From positions 1-35,491 of the forward strand of contig JAEZGJ010000004.1 of NCBI GenBank assembly GCA_023416965.1: a DNA stretch of 35,491 nt, written 5' to 3'. Positions 25,419-32,991 of the stretch are shown here, piece by piece. This stretch comes from Pseudomonadota bacterium. GTDB taxonomy: Bacteria; Pseudomonadota; Alphaproteobacteria; Rhizobiales; Phreatobacteraceae. Within the stretch, counting starts at the first letter, position 1; every line of letters begins with the position of its first letter. The position numbers and the translations under genes were made by a program. The notes under the pieces are model-generated. The model worked only from the letters and a program-made list of their open reading frames with translations. It made no database searches and was not told the DNA's origin.

Positions 25419-26081
25419 ATGACGGGAAAACGCCACGGACAGGCCATGAGCAACCTCCATCCGGCAGGGCCGCTGCCGGCGCCGAAGACCCAGCGGGGCG
25501 AACGCACCCGCCAGAAGATCCTCGACGCGGCCGAGCGCGAGATCGGCGCGCGCGGCTTCTCCGACGCCTCCATCGCGACCATCACCGCCGAGGCGGCCGT
25601 CGCCCAAGGCACGTTCTACCTCTACTTCCGCTCCAAGGAGGAGGTGCTGCGCGAGTTGGTCCTGCGCATGGGCCGGCGCCTGAGGCACCACCTGACGCTC
25701 GCCACCGCGGGCGCCGGCGACCGCATGCAGGCGGAGCGCCTGGGCATCCGCGCCTTCCTGCAGTTCGTCCGCGACAATCCCAACCTCTACCGCGTGGTGG
25801 CCGAGTCCCAGTTCGTCGATCCGGCCATCCATCGGGCCTATTACGAGGAGTTCGCGTCGGGCTACCGCCTGGGCCTGGAGGAGGCCGAGGCGCGCGGCGA
25901 GATCGCCCCCGGCCATGCGGAGGTGCGGGCCTGGGCGCTCATGGGGGTGACGGACATGGTCGGCCGGCGCTACGCCATCTATGACCGGGACGGCCCTCTC
26001 GATGCGGCGGCGGAAGCCGCCTACGATTTCGTCGCCCACGGTATCGGTCCGCGCGCTGCCGGACGCGGCGCCAAGACCTGA
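25419..26081 (+). CDS. TetR-family transcriptional regulator
   Basis: DNA-binding regulator of 220 residues from the ATG at 25419 (or 211 from ATG 25446; neither has a strong ribosome binding site). The helix-turn-helix region is clear: RTRQKILDAAEREIGARGFSDASIATITAEAAVAQGTFYLYFRSKEEVLRELV. The C-terminal domain resembles TetR proteins with a TetR_C-type helical bundle (FLQFVRDNPNLYRVVAESQFVDPAIHRAYYEEFASGY), often seen with fatty-acid or aromatic CoA regulators. It is followed by an acyl-CoA synthetase after 37 bases and is divergent from the liv-type operon. An acyl-CoA effector is plausible but unproven. Confidence 0.9.
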   Translation: MTGKRHGQAMSNLHPAGPLPAPKTQRGERTRQKILDAAEREIGARGFSDASIATITAEAAVAQGTFYLYFRSKEEVLRELVLRMGRRLRHHLTLATAGAGDRMQAERLGIRAFLQFVRDNPNLYRVVAESQFVDPAIHRAYYEEFASGYRLGLEEAEARGEIAPGHAEVRAWALMGVTDMVGRRYAIYDRDGPLDAAAEAAYDFVAHGIGPRAAGRGAKT

Positions 26082-26118
26082 CGCCGCCCGCCGGGCCGGT
26101 CGCCGCGAGAGGTCCCCG

Positions 26119-27621
26119 ATGAAGACGATCCCCGATCTCTGCCGCCGCCGCGCCGAGCTGAGCCCCGGTGCCATCGCCTTCGAGGAGGTGCACGGCGCCC
26201 GCACAGTGACCTTCGCCGAGATCGAGGAGAGGGTCGGGCGCGGCGCTGCCTTCCTCGCGGGCCGCGGCCTGGAGCCTGGTGACCGGGTAGCCGTGCTCTG
26301 CCACAACGGGGTCACCTTCTTCGAGCTGCTCTTCGCCTGCGCCCGGGCGCAGCTGGTGCTCGTGCCGCTGAACTGGCGCCTCACCCCGGCGGAGCTCCGC
26401 CCGATCCTCGCCGATTGCGGCGCGAAGCTCCTGCTCGCCGACGCCGCCACTGCCTCCCTCGCGCAGGAACTGGCGGGGCTGGTGCCGGTGCTCTCTTTCG
26501 CCGGCTATGAGGCCGCCCGCGCCGCCGCGACCCCGGCAAGCGGCGCCCCCTCCCCGTGGGAGACTGACCGAATCTGGTACCTGCTCTACACCTCGGGCAC
26601 GACCGGCCGGCCCAAGGCGGTGATCCAGACCCCCGCCATGGCCCTCGCCAATGCCGTCAACATCCAGCAGGCCACCGGCATGGGCGCCTGCGACGACACG
26701 CTCAACTACCTGCCACTGTTCCACACGGCGGGGATCAACCTCCACGCCCTGCCGCTCTTCATCGCCGGCGGCACCTCCCGCATCATCCCGAAATTCGAGC
26801 CCGACGCCGTCTTCGACCTCATCGGTCGCGGCAAGCTCTCGCTGTTCTTCGGCGTGCCCGCCATCTACCAGGCCCTGAGCCTGCATCCCGCTTTCGAGGC
26901 CACGGACTTCTCGCGCGTCCGCCACTGGGGGTGCGGCGGCGCCCCGATCCCGGAACCCTTGCTGCGCGCCTTCGCCGCCCGCGGCGTCACCGTCTGCAAC
27001 GGCATGGGCATGACCGAGACCGGCCCGACCCTCTTCCTCATGGACCCGGCGAACGCAGCGGCAAAGATCGGCTCTGTCGGCAAGCCGCAGATCCTCGCCG
27101 AGGTGCGGATCGTCGACTTCAGGGACGAGGACGTGGCACCGGGCGAGGCGGGTGAACTGCTGTTCCGCGGGCCCGGCATCACCCCCGGCTATTTCAACCA
27201 GCCGGAGGCCACGGCGAAGGCCTTCGCCCCCGGCGGCTGGCTGCGCTCGGGCGATGTCGGCCGACAAGACGCCGACGGCTACTACTACGTCGTCGACCGC
27301 ATCAAGGACATGTTCATCTCGGGCGGGGAGAACGTCTACCCGGCCGAGGTCGAGATCGTGCTCCACGCCCATCCGGCCATTCTCGAGGCGGCGGTGATCG
27401 GCGTCGCCGACCCGACCTGGGGAGAGGTCGGCCATGCCGTCGTCCTGCTGCGGCCGGGGGCGACGGCGACCGTCGAGGAGATCCGCGCCCACTCCCGGGC
27501 CCGCCTTGCCGGCTACAAGGTTCCCCGCCACATCACCATCGTCGAGGATTTCCCGCGCACCGCGGCGGGCAAGATCCAGAAGCACGTCCTGCGCAGCCTC
27601 GTCGCCGGGGACAGAGGATGA
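26119..27621 (+). CDS. AMP-dependent acyl-CoA synthetase/ligase (ANL superfamily)
   Basis: Activates a carboxylic acid to its CoA thioester through an acyl-AMP intermediate. It has 500 residues, matching medium/long-chain or aryl-CoA ligases. Motifs: P-loop-like YTSGTTGRPKAV (from Tyr157), NGMGMTETGPT (adenine site), LRSGDVGRQDADGYYYVVDRIKDMFISGGENVYPAEVE (hinge and A8 motif), and the catalytic lysine Lys485 in RTAAGKIQKHVLR. AGAGG lies 6 bases before the ATG. It shares an ATGA overlap with the next gene, an alpha/beta hydrolase, and is divergent from a Liv-type importer. The substrate pocket cannot be assigned by eye; aromatic or medium-chain acids are both open. Confidence 0.93.
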   Translation: MKTIPDLCRRRAELSPGAIAFEEVHGARTVTFAEIEERVGRGAAFLAGRGLEPGDRVAVLCHNGVTFFELLFACARAQLVLVPLNWRLTPAELRPILADCGAKLLLADAATASLAQELAGLVPVLSFAGYEAARAAATPASGAPSPWETDRIWYLLYTSGTTGRPKAVIQTPAMALANAVNIQQATGMGACDDTLNYLPLFHTAGINLHALPLFIAGGTSRIIPKFEPDAVFDLIGRGKLSLFFGVPAIYQALSLHPAFEATDFSRVRHWGCGGAPIPEPLLRAFAARGVTVCNGMGMTETGPTLFLMDPANAAAKIGSVGKPQILAEVRIVDFRDEDVAPGEAGELLFRGPGITPGYFNQPEATAKAFAPGGWLRSGDVGRQDADGYYYVVDRIKDMFISGGENVYPAEVEIVLHAHPAILEAAVIGVADPTWGEVGHAVVLLRPGATATVEEIRAHSRARLAGYKVPRHITIVEDFPRTAAGKIQKHVLRSLVAGDRG

Positions 27622-28427
27622 CGGAGCCAGTACCGCCAGCTTCTGCCCTCACCGACCTCGGTGCGGGGCGCCCGCTCGTCTTCCTCCACGGCTGGTCCGT
27701 CGACAGGTCCTTTTTCCTGGCCCAGGAGAGCCTCGCCCGCGACGGCTTCCGCGCCGTTGCACCCGACCAGCCCGGCCACGGCGACACGCCTCTGGCGCCA
27801 TGGCCGGCCACCATGGCCGGCCTCGCCGACGCCCTCGCGGCTCTGATCGCCAGCATCCCGGGCGACCCCGCCGTTCTTGTCGGATGGTCCATGGGCGCCA
27901 TCGTCGCCCTCGATTACCTCGCCCGCCACGGCGCAGGGCGCATTGCTGGCCTCGTCATGGTCGACATGAGCCCCAAGGTCGCCAACGGGCCGGACTGGCC
28001 ACACGGCCTCGCCGGCGGGCAGGACCTCGAGGGAGCCCTGGGCGCGGCCGACCGGATGGAAGGCGACTGGCCCCTCTACGCGCCGCGGATCGCCCGGGCC
28101 ATGTTCGCGGCCGGACACGACGAGGCCTCGCCGCACCTCGCCCGGGCGACGGAGCGGATCGCCGCGCGAGATCCAACCGTGATGGCCGCGCTCTGGCGCT
28201 CGCTGGTGCAGGCCGACCACCGCGCCACCGTCGCGGGCCTGCCCGTGCCCCTCCTTGCCGTCGCCGGGGCGAAGAGCCAGCTCTACAGCCCCGCCGTCGC
28301 CGACTGGATTGCTGCGACCGCGCCGCAGGGGCGGGCACGGATCATCGCCGAAGCAGGCCACGCGCCGCACATGGAGCAGCCGGCGGCGTTCAATGCCGCC
28401 GTCGCCGGCTTCGCCCGGAGCCTGTGA
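27618..28427 (+). CDS. Alpha/beta hydrolase (BioH-like fold)
   Basis: Cytoplasmic hydrolase of 269 residues. It has the oxyanion-hole segment VFLHGWSVD, the nucleophile elbow GWSMG with Ser91, and the catalytic His248 in AGHAPHMEQP. At the place where the acid usually sits (G..D.L.P) there is GAKSQLYSPAV, so the aspartate is missing or elsewhere. The SQLY and GHAPH pattern occurs in BioH-like esterases. It may hydrolyse an ester or thioester linked to the acyl-CoA synthetase, with which it overlaps by 4 bases. Function beyond the fold is not established. Confidence 0.88.
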   Translation: MTEPVPPASALTDLGAGRPLVFLHGWSVDRSFFLAQESLARDGFRAVAPDQPGHGDTPLAPWPATMAGLADALAALIASIPGDPAVLVGWSMGAIVALDYLARHGAGRIAGLVMVDMSPKVANGPDWPHGLAGGQDLEGALGAADRMEGDWPLYAPRIARAMFAAGHDEASPHLARATERIAARDPTVMAALWRSLVQADHRATVAGLPVPLLAVAGAKSQLYSPAVADWIAATAPQGRARIIAEAGHAPHMEQPAAFNAAVAGFARSL

Positions 28428-28436
28428 CCGCCGCCC

Positions 28437-28946
28437 TCAGTCGGAGACCGGTTGCGGCACGTCGTGCCGATCCAGCATCCGCAGGCTGCGCTCGGTCAGC
28501 CGGGTGAGGAGGAGGTCGAGCTGGTCGCGCTCGTGGGGGGTGAACCCGTCGCTGAGGTCGGCGGCGAAACGCTGCGCCACCGGAACAAGGTCACCATAGA
28601 TCACCTGCCCCTCGCGCGTCAGTGACAGGAAGGCCTCGCGAAGGTCCTGGCGGTTGATGCGGCGCTGGATCAGCCGGCGCCGCGTCAGGCTGGCCACGGC
28701 ACGCGAGACCTTGGTCTTGTGCATGTGGCTGTGCGCGCCGATGTCCTTGGCCGTCGCCTGGCCGAACTGGCCCAGCGTGGCTATGACGCGCCATTCCGGG
28801 ATACCGAGCCCGTAGCGCTCGGCATAGATACCCGAGAGCGCCTGGCTGACGACATTGGCGAGGACGTTCAGCCGGTAGGGCAGGAACGAATCCAGCTCGA
28901 GCTTGGTGTCTGAAATGGAGGACTTGTCCGCTAGACGGGCGTCCAT
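28437..28946 (-). CDS. MarR-family transcriptional regulator
   Basis: Winged-helix repressor of 169 residues. The MarR core is visible: LPYRLNVLANVVSQALSGIYAERYGLGIPEWRVIATLGQFG, recognition helix KTKVSRAVASLTRRRLIQRRI and the wing NRQDLREAFLSLTREGQVIY. MarR members of this type often respond to aromatic acids such as homogentisate or hydroxyphenylacetate. AGGAAGC lies 7 bases before the ATG. It is divergent from a fumarylacetoacetate-hydrolase-family gene, with paired CGCTTG/CAAGCG repeats between, so it most likely represses that unit. Its 3' end converges on the alpha/beta hydrolase, 9 bases apart. Confidence 0.92.
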   Translation of the reverse strand: MDARLADKSSISDTKLELDSFLPYRLNVLANVVSQALSGIYAERYGLGIPEWRVIATLGQFGQATAKDIGAHSHMHKTKVSRAVASLTRRRLIQRRINRQDLREAFLSLTREGQVIYGDLVPVAQRFAADLSDGFTPHERDQLDLLLTRLTERSLRMLDRHDVPQPVSD

Positions 28947-28998
28947 GTGTGCTTCCTGTGGAAGAGCGTCAATTCAGTAAAAGGCTTGGACGAGGAAT

Positions 28999-29031
28999 CG
29001 CTTGTAGTCCATGTCGCAAGCGTATCGCTTG
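28999..29031. promoter_or_regulatory. Candidate MarR operator: CGCTTG/CAAGCG inverted repeats
   Basis: In the 235-base divergent region, CAAGCG (29017-29022) and CGCTTG (29026-29031) form a perfect inverted repeat around TAT. A further CGCTTG at 28999-29004 pairs with the same CAAGCG across 12 bases. Read on the - strand the core is CAAGCGATACGCTTG, a 15-base palindrome of the size and style MarR dimers bind. The rest of the region (28947-29181) holds no gene that I can support. Confidence 0.55.
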
Positions 29032-29181
29032 GCGAACCATCGCGCAACGCGACAAAGATAAGACAACCCGCTTGGGTGGCGGCATCTGGCAAGCCGCTGG
29101 CCAAGCGCTCCGCAACAGGCTTTGATGCCGGACCGGCCGCACAAGTCCGGACAGAGAACCCCATTTTCGGGAAGAAGTGCC

Positions 29182-30195
29182 ATGAAGCTCGCCTCCCTCA
29201 AGCACGGCCGTAACGGCCGCCTCGTCGTCGTCTCCAGAGACCTGACGCGGGCGACCGATGCGTTTCCGGTTGTATCCACGCTGCAGGGGGCGCTCGACGA
29301 CTGGGAACGGCTTCATCCTCGACTCGTCGACCTCGCCGAACAGCTCGAACATGGCTCCGTTCCCTCGTTCCGCTTTCATGAACACGACTGCGCCAGCCCC
29401 CTGCCGCGAGCCTATCAGTGGGCCGACGGTTCGGCCTATGTGAATCACGTGGCTCTCGTGCGTCAGGCGCGGGGCGCCGAGATGATGCCGTCCTTCTGGA
29501 CAGATCCGCTCATGTATCAGGGCGGATCCGACACCTTCCTCGGCCCGCGTGACCCCATCACTCTTCCGGACGAGGCCCACGGCATCGACTTCGAGGGGGA
29601 GGTTGCCGTGATCACCGGCGACGTGCCGATGGGTGTCACGCCCCACGAGGCGCGCGGGCTTATTCGCCTCATCATGATCGCCAACGACGTCAGCCTGCGG
29701 AACCTCATCGCCCCTGAACTCGCCAAGGGCTTCGGCTTCTTCCAGTCCAAGCCGTCCACCGCCTTCTCGCCGGTGGCCGTGACGCCCGACGAGCTGGGCG
29801 CCGCCTGGGTGGAGGGCAAGCTGCACCTGCCGCTGCTCGCCTATTTCAACGGCGAGCCTTTCGGCCGTCCGCAGGCGGGCGTGGACATGACCTTCGACTT
29901 CGGCACGCTCATCGCCCACGCGGCCAAGACGCGCGCCCTCACCGCCGGCACCATCATCGGCTCCGGCACGGTGTCCAACCGCGATGCCGACGGCGGGCCC
30001 GGCAAGCCCATCGCCGAGGGCGGCCTCGGCTATGTCTGCATCGCCGAGATGCGCACCGTGGAGACGATCCGCGACGGCGCGCCGAGGACGCCCTTCATGC
30101 GCTTCGGAGACACGGTCCGCATCGAGATGAAGGATGCCCGCGGCCATTCCATCTTCGGCGCCATCGACCAGATCGTCCGCAAGCACCACGATTGA
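29182..30195 (+). CDS. Fumarylacetoacetate hydrolase (FAH) family protein
   Basis: Cytoplasmic metal-dependent C-C hydrolase of 337 residues, N-terminal domain plus FAH catalytic domain. Metal ligands appear as Glu138-x-Glu140 (GIDFEGEVAV) and Asp169 (IANDVSLRNL). GFGFFQSKPSTAFSPVAVTPDE, AHAAKTRALTAGTIIGSGTVSN and FGDTVRIEM are family blocks. The sequence resembles the bacterial fumarylacetoacetase of tyrosine/homogentisate breakdown, which yields fumarate and acetoacetate. However, no homogentisate dioxygenase or maleylacetoacetate isomerase is present here, and other beta-diketone or ring-cleavage products are possible. GGAAGAAG lies 6 bases before the ATG. It is followed by an MBL-fold gene after 35 bases and divergent from a MarR regulator. 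Confidence 0.9.
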   Translation: MKLASLKHGRNGRLVVVSRDLTRATDAFPVVSTLQGALDDWERLHPRLVDLAEQLEHGSVPSFRFHEHDCASPLPRAYQWADGSAYVNHVALVRQARGAEMMPSFWTDPLMYQGGSDTFLGPRDPITLPDEAHGIDFEGEVAVITGDVPMGVTPHEARGLIRLIMIANDVSLRNLIAPELAKGFGFFQSKPSTAFSPVAVTPDELGAAWVEGKLHLPLLAYFNGEPFGRPQAGVDMTFDFGTLIAHAAKTRALTAGTIIGSGTVSNRDADGGPGKPIAEGGLGYVCIAEMRTVETIRDGAPRTPFMRFGDTVRIEMKDARGHSIFGAIDQIVRKHHD

Positions 30196-30230
30196 GCGGC
30201 GCCCCGCATCGCTCCGCAGGAGTCCGTCCC

Positions 30231-31184
30231 ATGTCCAAGTCCTTCGCATCCACGGCCGATCTCGGCCCCAAGACCATTTCCTTCGACGAACTCGGCAAGG
30301 GGCTCTACGCCTACACGGCCGAGGGCGATCCCAATTCCGGCATCATCGTCGGCGACGACGCCTGCATGGTCGTCGATGCCCAGGCGACACCCGCCATGGC
30401 CGCCGACGTCATCGCGCGCGTGCGCCAGGTCACCGACAAGCCGATCCGGTACGTGCTGCTCTCCCACTACCACGCGGTCCGCGTCCTCGGCGCCTCCGCC
30501 TACGAGGGCGCCACCATCATCGCCTCGGACGCCACGCGCGGCCTCATCGTCGAGCGCGGCGAGCAGGACAAGGCGAGCGAGATCGGCCGCTTTCCGCGCC
30601 TCTTCCCCGGCGCCGAATCGATCCCGCCGGGACTGACCTGGCCGCACGTCACCTTCGGGCGGGAGATGACCATCTGGCTCGGCAGCCGCGAGGTGAAGCT
30701 CATGCATCTGGGACGCGGCCATACCGCCGGCGACACGGTCGCCTGGGTGCCGGATTCCGGGGTCGCCTTCACGGGCGACCTCGTCGAATATCACTCGGCC
30801 TGCTATTGCGGCGACGCCCATTTCAGGGACTGGCCGAAGACCCTCGACGCCATCGAGGCAATGGGGCCGAAGGCCGTCGTGCCCGGCCGGGGCGCCGCCC
30901 TCACGACGCCGGCCATGGTGGCCGACGGCATCAGCCTGACGCGCGACTTCCTGTCGACCCTCTACCGCTCGGTCTCGCACAGCGTGGCGAAGGGCCTGAC
31001 GCTGAAACAGGCCTTCGACGCCTGCCGCGCGGCCATGGATCCCAAATTCGCGTCCTTCGCCATCTACGAGCACTGCCTGCCCTTCAACGTCTCGCGCGCC
31101 TATGACGAGGCCAGCGGCATCGACTGGCCTGTAGTCTGGACCGACCAGCGCGACCGGGAGATGTGGGCGAGCCTGCAGGGATAG
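30231..31184 (+). CDS. Metallo-beta-lactamase-fold protein with altered metal-binding motif
   Basis: An MBL-fold protein of 317 residues, no signal peptide. The canonical HxHxDH motif is His79-Tyr-His81-Ala-Val83-Arg84 (SHYHAVRVLG), so the Asp and His of metal site 2 are gone. The next metal residues His164 (GRGHTAGD) and Asp183 (FTGDLVEY) are kept, but the final histidine is Arg220 (VVPGRGAAL). A one-metal enzyme or a different chemistry is implied. I believe a proteobacterial subfamily shares the HYHAVRVLGA and PGRGA motifs, so this is probably not decay. CGCAGGAG lies 8 bases before the ATG. It probably works with the FAH-family enzyme 35 bases upstream, perhaps as a lactone, ester or thioester hydrolase in the same catabolic route. 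Confidence 0.9.
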   Translation: MSKSFASTADLGPKTISFDELGKGLYAYTAEGDPNSGIIVGDDACMVVDAQATPAMAADVIARVRQVTDKPIRYVLLSHYHAVRVLGASAYEGATIIASDATRGLIVERGEQDKASEIGRFPRLFPGAESIPPGLTWPHVTFGREMTIWLGSREVKLMHLGRGHTAGDTVAWVPDSGVAFTGDLVEYHSACYCGDAHFRDWPKTLDAIEAMGPKAVVPGRGAALTTPAMVADGISLTRDFLSTLYRSVSHSVAKGLTLKQAFDACRAAMDPKFASFAIYEHCLPFNVSRAYDEASGIDWPVVWTDQRDREMWASLQG

Positions 31185-31242
31185 GCCGGCAGGCAGGCAG
31201 AAGGTCCCCACCCTCAGATCGAGCGATGCCTCTCGGCAGCCC

Positions 31243-32736
31243 TCACCGCGCCGCCCGCTCCCACATGTTCTTCGTCACCTGGACGAAGGCGGTGGAGCGG
31301 AGCCCCGGATCCTTCATCGCCGCGGCGACCTTGGTCATCAGCGCCGAATCCCCGGAGGCGACGGCCATGTCGAGCATGATCGCCCATTCGTCGTCGGCGG
31401 GTTCCTCGCCCTTGTTGCCGGCGGCGATCTCCCGCATGCGCTGCTCCAGCGTCGCGACGCGGGCGATATAGGCTTTCGCGCCCTCGGAGGTGATGCGGGC
31501 TGCCATGGCGTCGGCGGCCTCTTTCGGTCCGCGGCCGACCACCGCACGCCAGAGAGTCTCGAAGACGACGCCGATGCGCTCCTGGTCGAAGGTGACGCGG
31601 TTCAGCTCCTCGATCCGGCCGAGCCGGGCGAAGACCTCGCGCGCCTCGGCGACCGCGCCGCGCGCCACCAGCATTTCCACCGCCGTGTCGACGATGGTGC
31701 CGCGCACCTTGCCCGTGGCCTCCGCCGCCTCGGCCACCGCCACCAGCTTTTCGACGGGGAGGGTGCGCATGGGGCCGATATCCTCGTCCACCGACACCGT
31801 CTCGTCCTCGGGCAGCTTCAATGCCGGGCCGAAGGCGCGAATCCAGTCCGCCCGACCCTCGCGCATCAGGATGCGCAGGATGCGGCTCGCCGATTCCGCA
31901 TCCGCCGCCGAGTTGAAGGCGGGACGGGCGGCCAGCGCCTTGCGGAAGCCCTCGAGATTGTTCGCAGCCACCGCCCCGCGCAGCACCATGTCCCAGCTGT
32001 CACGCCGGGCGGTTTCGGGATCGTCGAACGGCGCGGTCTGGTTGGCGCGGGCGCCGCGCGCCCACTCGTCGATGGAGCGGGCGATGGCCATGTCGCCGCG
32101 CGCGCCCGCCTGCAGCGCCTGGGCCATGCGGCGCGAGTAGCGGTCCTTGATCTGGTTGGCGACGGTGTCGGCGATCGCCGGCTCGCGCGCCAGCGCGACC
32201 TCCAGCATGTCCAGCCGCAACTCGTCACGGCTGTCGCTCTCCACCAGCCGGTCGATCCGCGGCAGGGCGTCCGCGATGCGCCCCGCCCGCGCCTCGTCGA
32301 GGATGAGGATCGAGGGTTCCGACAAGGCCGAGGGCTGCGCCTGGTCGAGGCCGAGTTCGCGATAGGCGCCGGCGAAATCTCCCTTGCGGGCGAGGTGTTC
32401 GGCGCGCACAGGCACGATCCGCTCCTTGATGCCGTCGACCGTGGCCACCTTCGCCCAAGCCTCGTAGCGCGCCATCCAGCGGTCACGGGCCGCAGGGTCC
32501 GGGTCGCTCTGCAGGAACGCCTCGAAGGCTGCCGTCGCCGCCCAGCCCTCCGGCTCGGCGGAGGCTGCCTTGAGCGCGAGCTCGGCCGTACAGGCCGGCA
32601 CGGGAGCTGCGACGCAAGCTGCCTCGTCGACCGAGGTCTCGATGGCATGGGGCGACTGCGCCCGCACCGGCATGGCGAGGATCAGCGTCGATGCGGCAAC
32701 CGCCGAAATGAGGGCGTTTCGCAGGGTATTGGTCAT
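31243..32736 (-). CDS. Exported, mainly helical protein of unknown function
   Basis: I do not recognise this 497-residue protein. A Sec signal peptide (MTNTLRNALISAVAASTLILAMPVRAQ) with cleavage after ARAQ-like residues places it in the periplasm. The mature part is almost entirely amphipathic helix, rich in Ala, Arg, Glu and Asp, in repeating units of about 35-40 residues (for example GDFAGAYRELGLDQ, AGRIADALPRIDRLVES, GAVAEAREVFARLGRIEEL), which suggests a TPR- or Sel1-like solenoid for protein binding. Two cysteines near the N terminus (ACVAAPVPAC) may form a disulfide. I start it at 32736, not at an upstream in-frame ATG, because the signal peptide begins there. It converges on the MBL-fold gene. 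Confidence 0.82.
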   Translation of the reverse strand: MTNTLRNALISAVAASTLILAMPVRAQSPHAIETSVDEAACVAAPVPACTAELALKAASAEPEGWAATAAFEAFLQSDPDPAARDRWMARYEAWAKVATVDGIKERIVPVRAEHLARKGDFAGAYRELGLDQAQPSALSEPSILILDEARAGRIADALPRIDRLVESDSRDELRLDMLEVALAREPAIADTVANQIKDRYSRRMAQALQAGARGDMAIARSIDEWARGARANQTAPFDDPETARRDSWDMVLRGAVAANNLEGFRKALAARPAFNSAADAESASRILRILMREGRADWIRAFGPALKLPEDETVSVDEDIGPMRTLPVEKLVAVAEAAEATGKVRGTIVDTAVEMLVARGAVAEAREVFARLGRIEELNRVTFDQERIGVVFETLWRAVVGRGPKEAADAMAARITSEGAKAYIARVATLEQRMREIAAGNKGEEPADDEWAIMLDMAVASGDSALMTKVAAAMKDPGLRSTAFVQVTKNMWERAAR

Positions 32737-32991
32737 GTCGAGCCTCGTGTCAGGGCCGGAATCCGGGGTACAGCAGGCAGGGAACCAAAGCAACGCGCCA
32801 GGCCGTCGCGCAGTCTCAAAGCGATGTCGCGCCGCAACGCCCCTCTGCCGTGCCCTTCGACCCGCTCGCCGGAGGGCCTCCGGTCGTGTATAAGCGCCGG
32901 TCCCTGCCCTTTTGCGGCCATGCTGCCGGGCGAGGGATCACTTTTCCGCGCGGAGCCGTTTTCGCGCGGGTGGCCGAGAGGATGCATAGTC

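Noticed and set aside
32965..32990. GTGGCCGAGAGG resembling the D-arm of a serine tRNA, just before the DAHP synthase start
   Set aside because: No anticodon arm, no TTCGA T-loop and no acceptor pairing follow; the GAGAGGA part is better read as the ribosome binding site.
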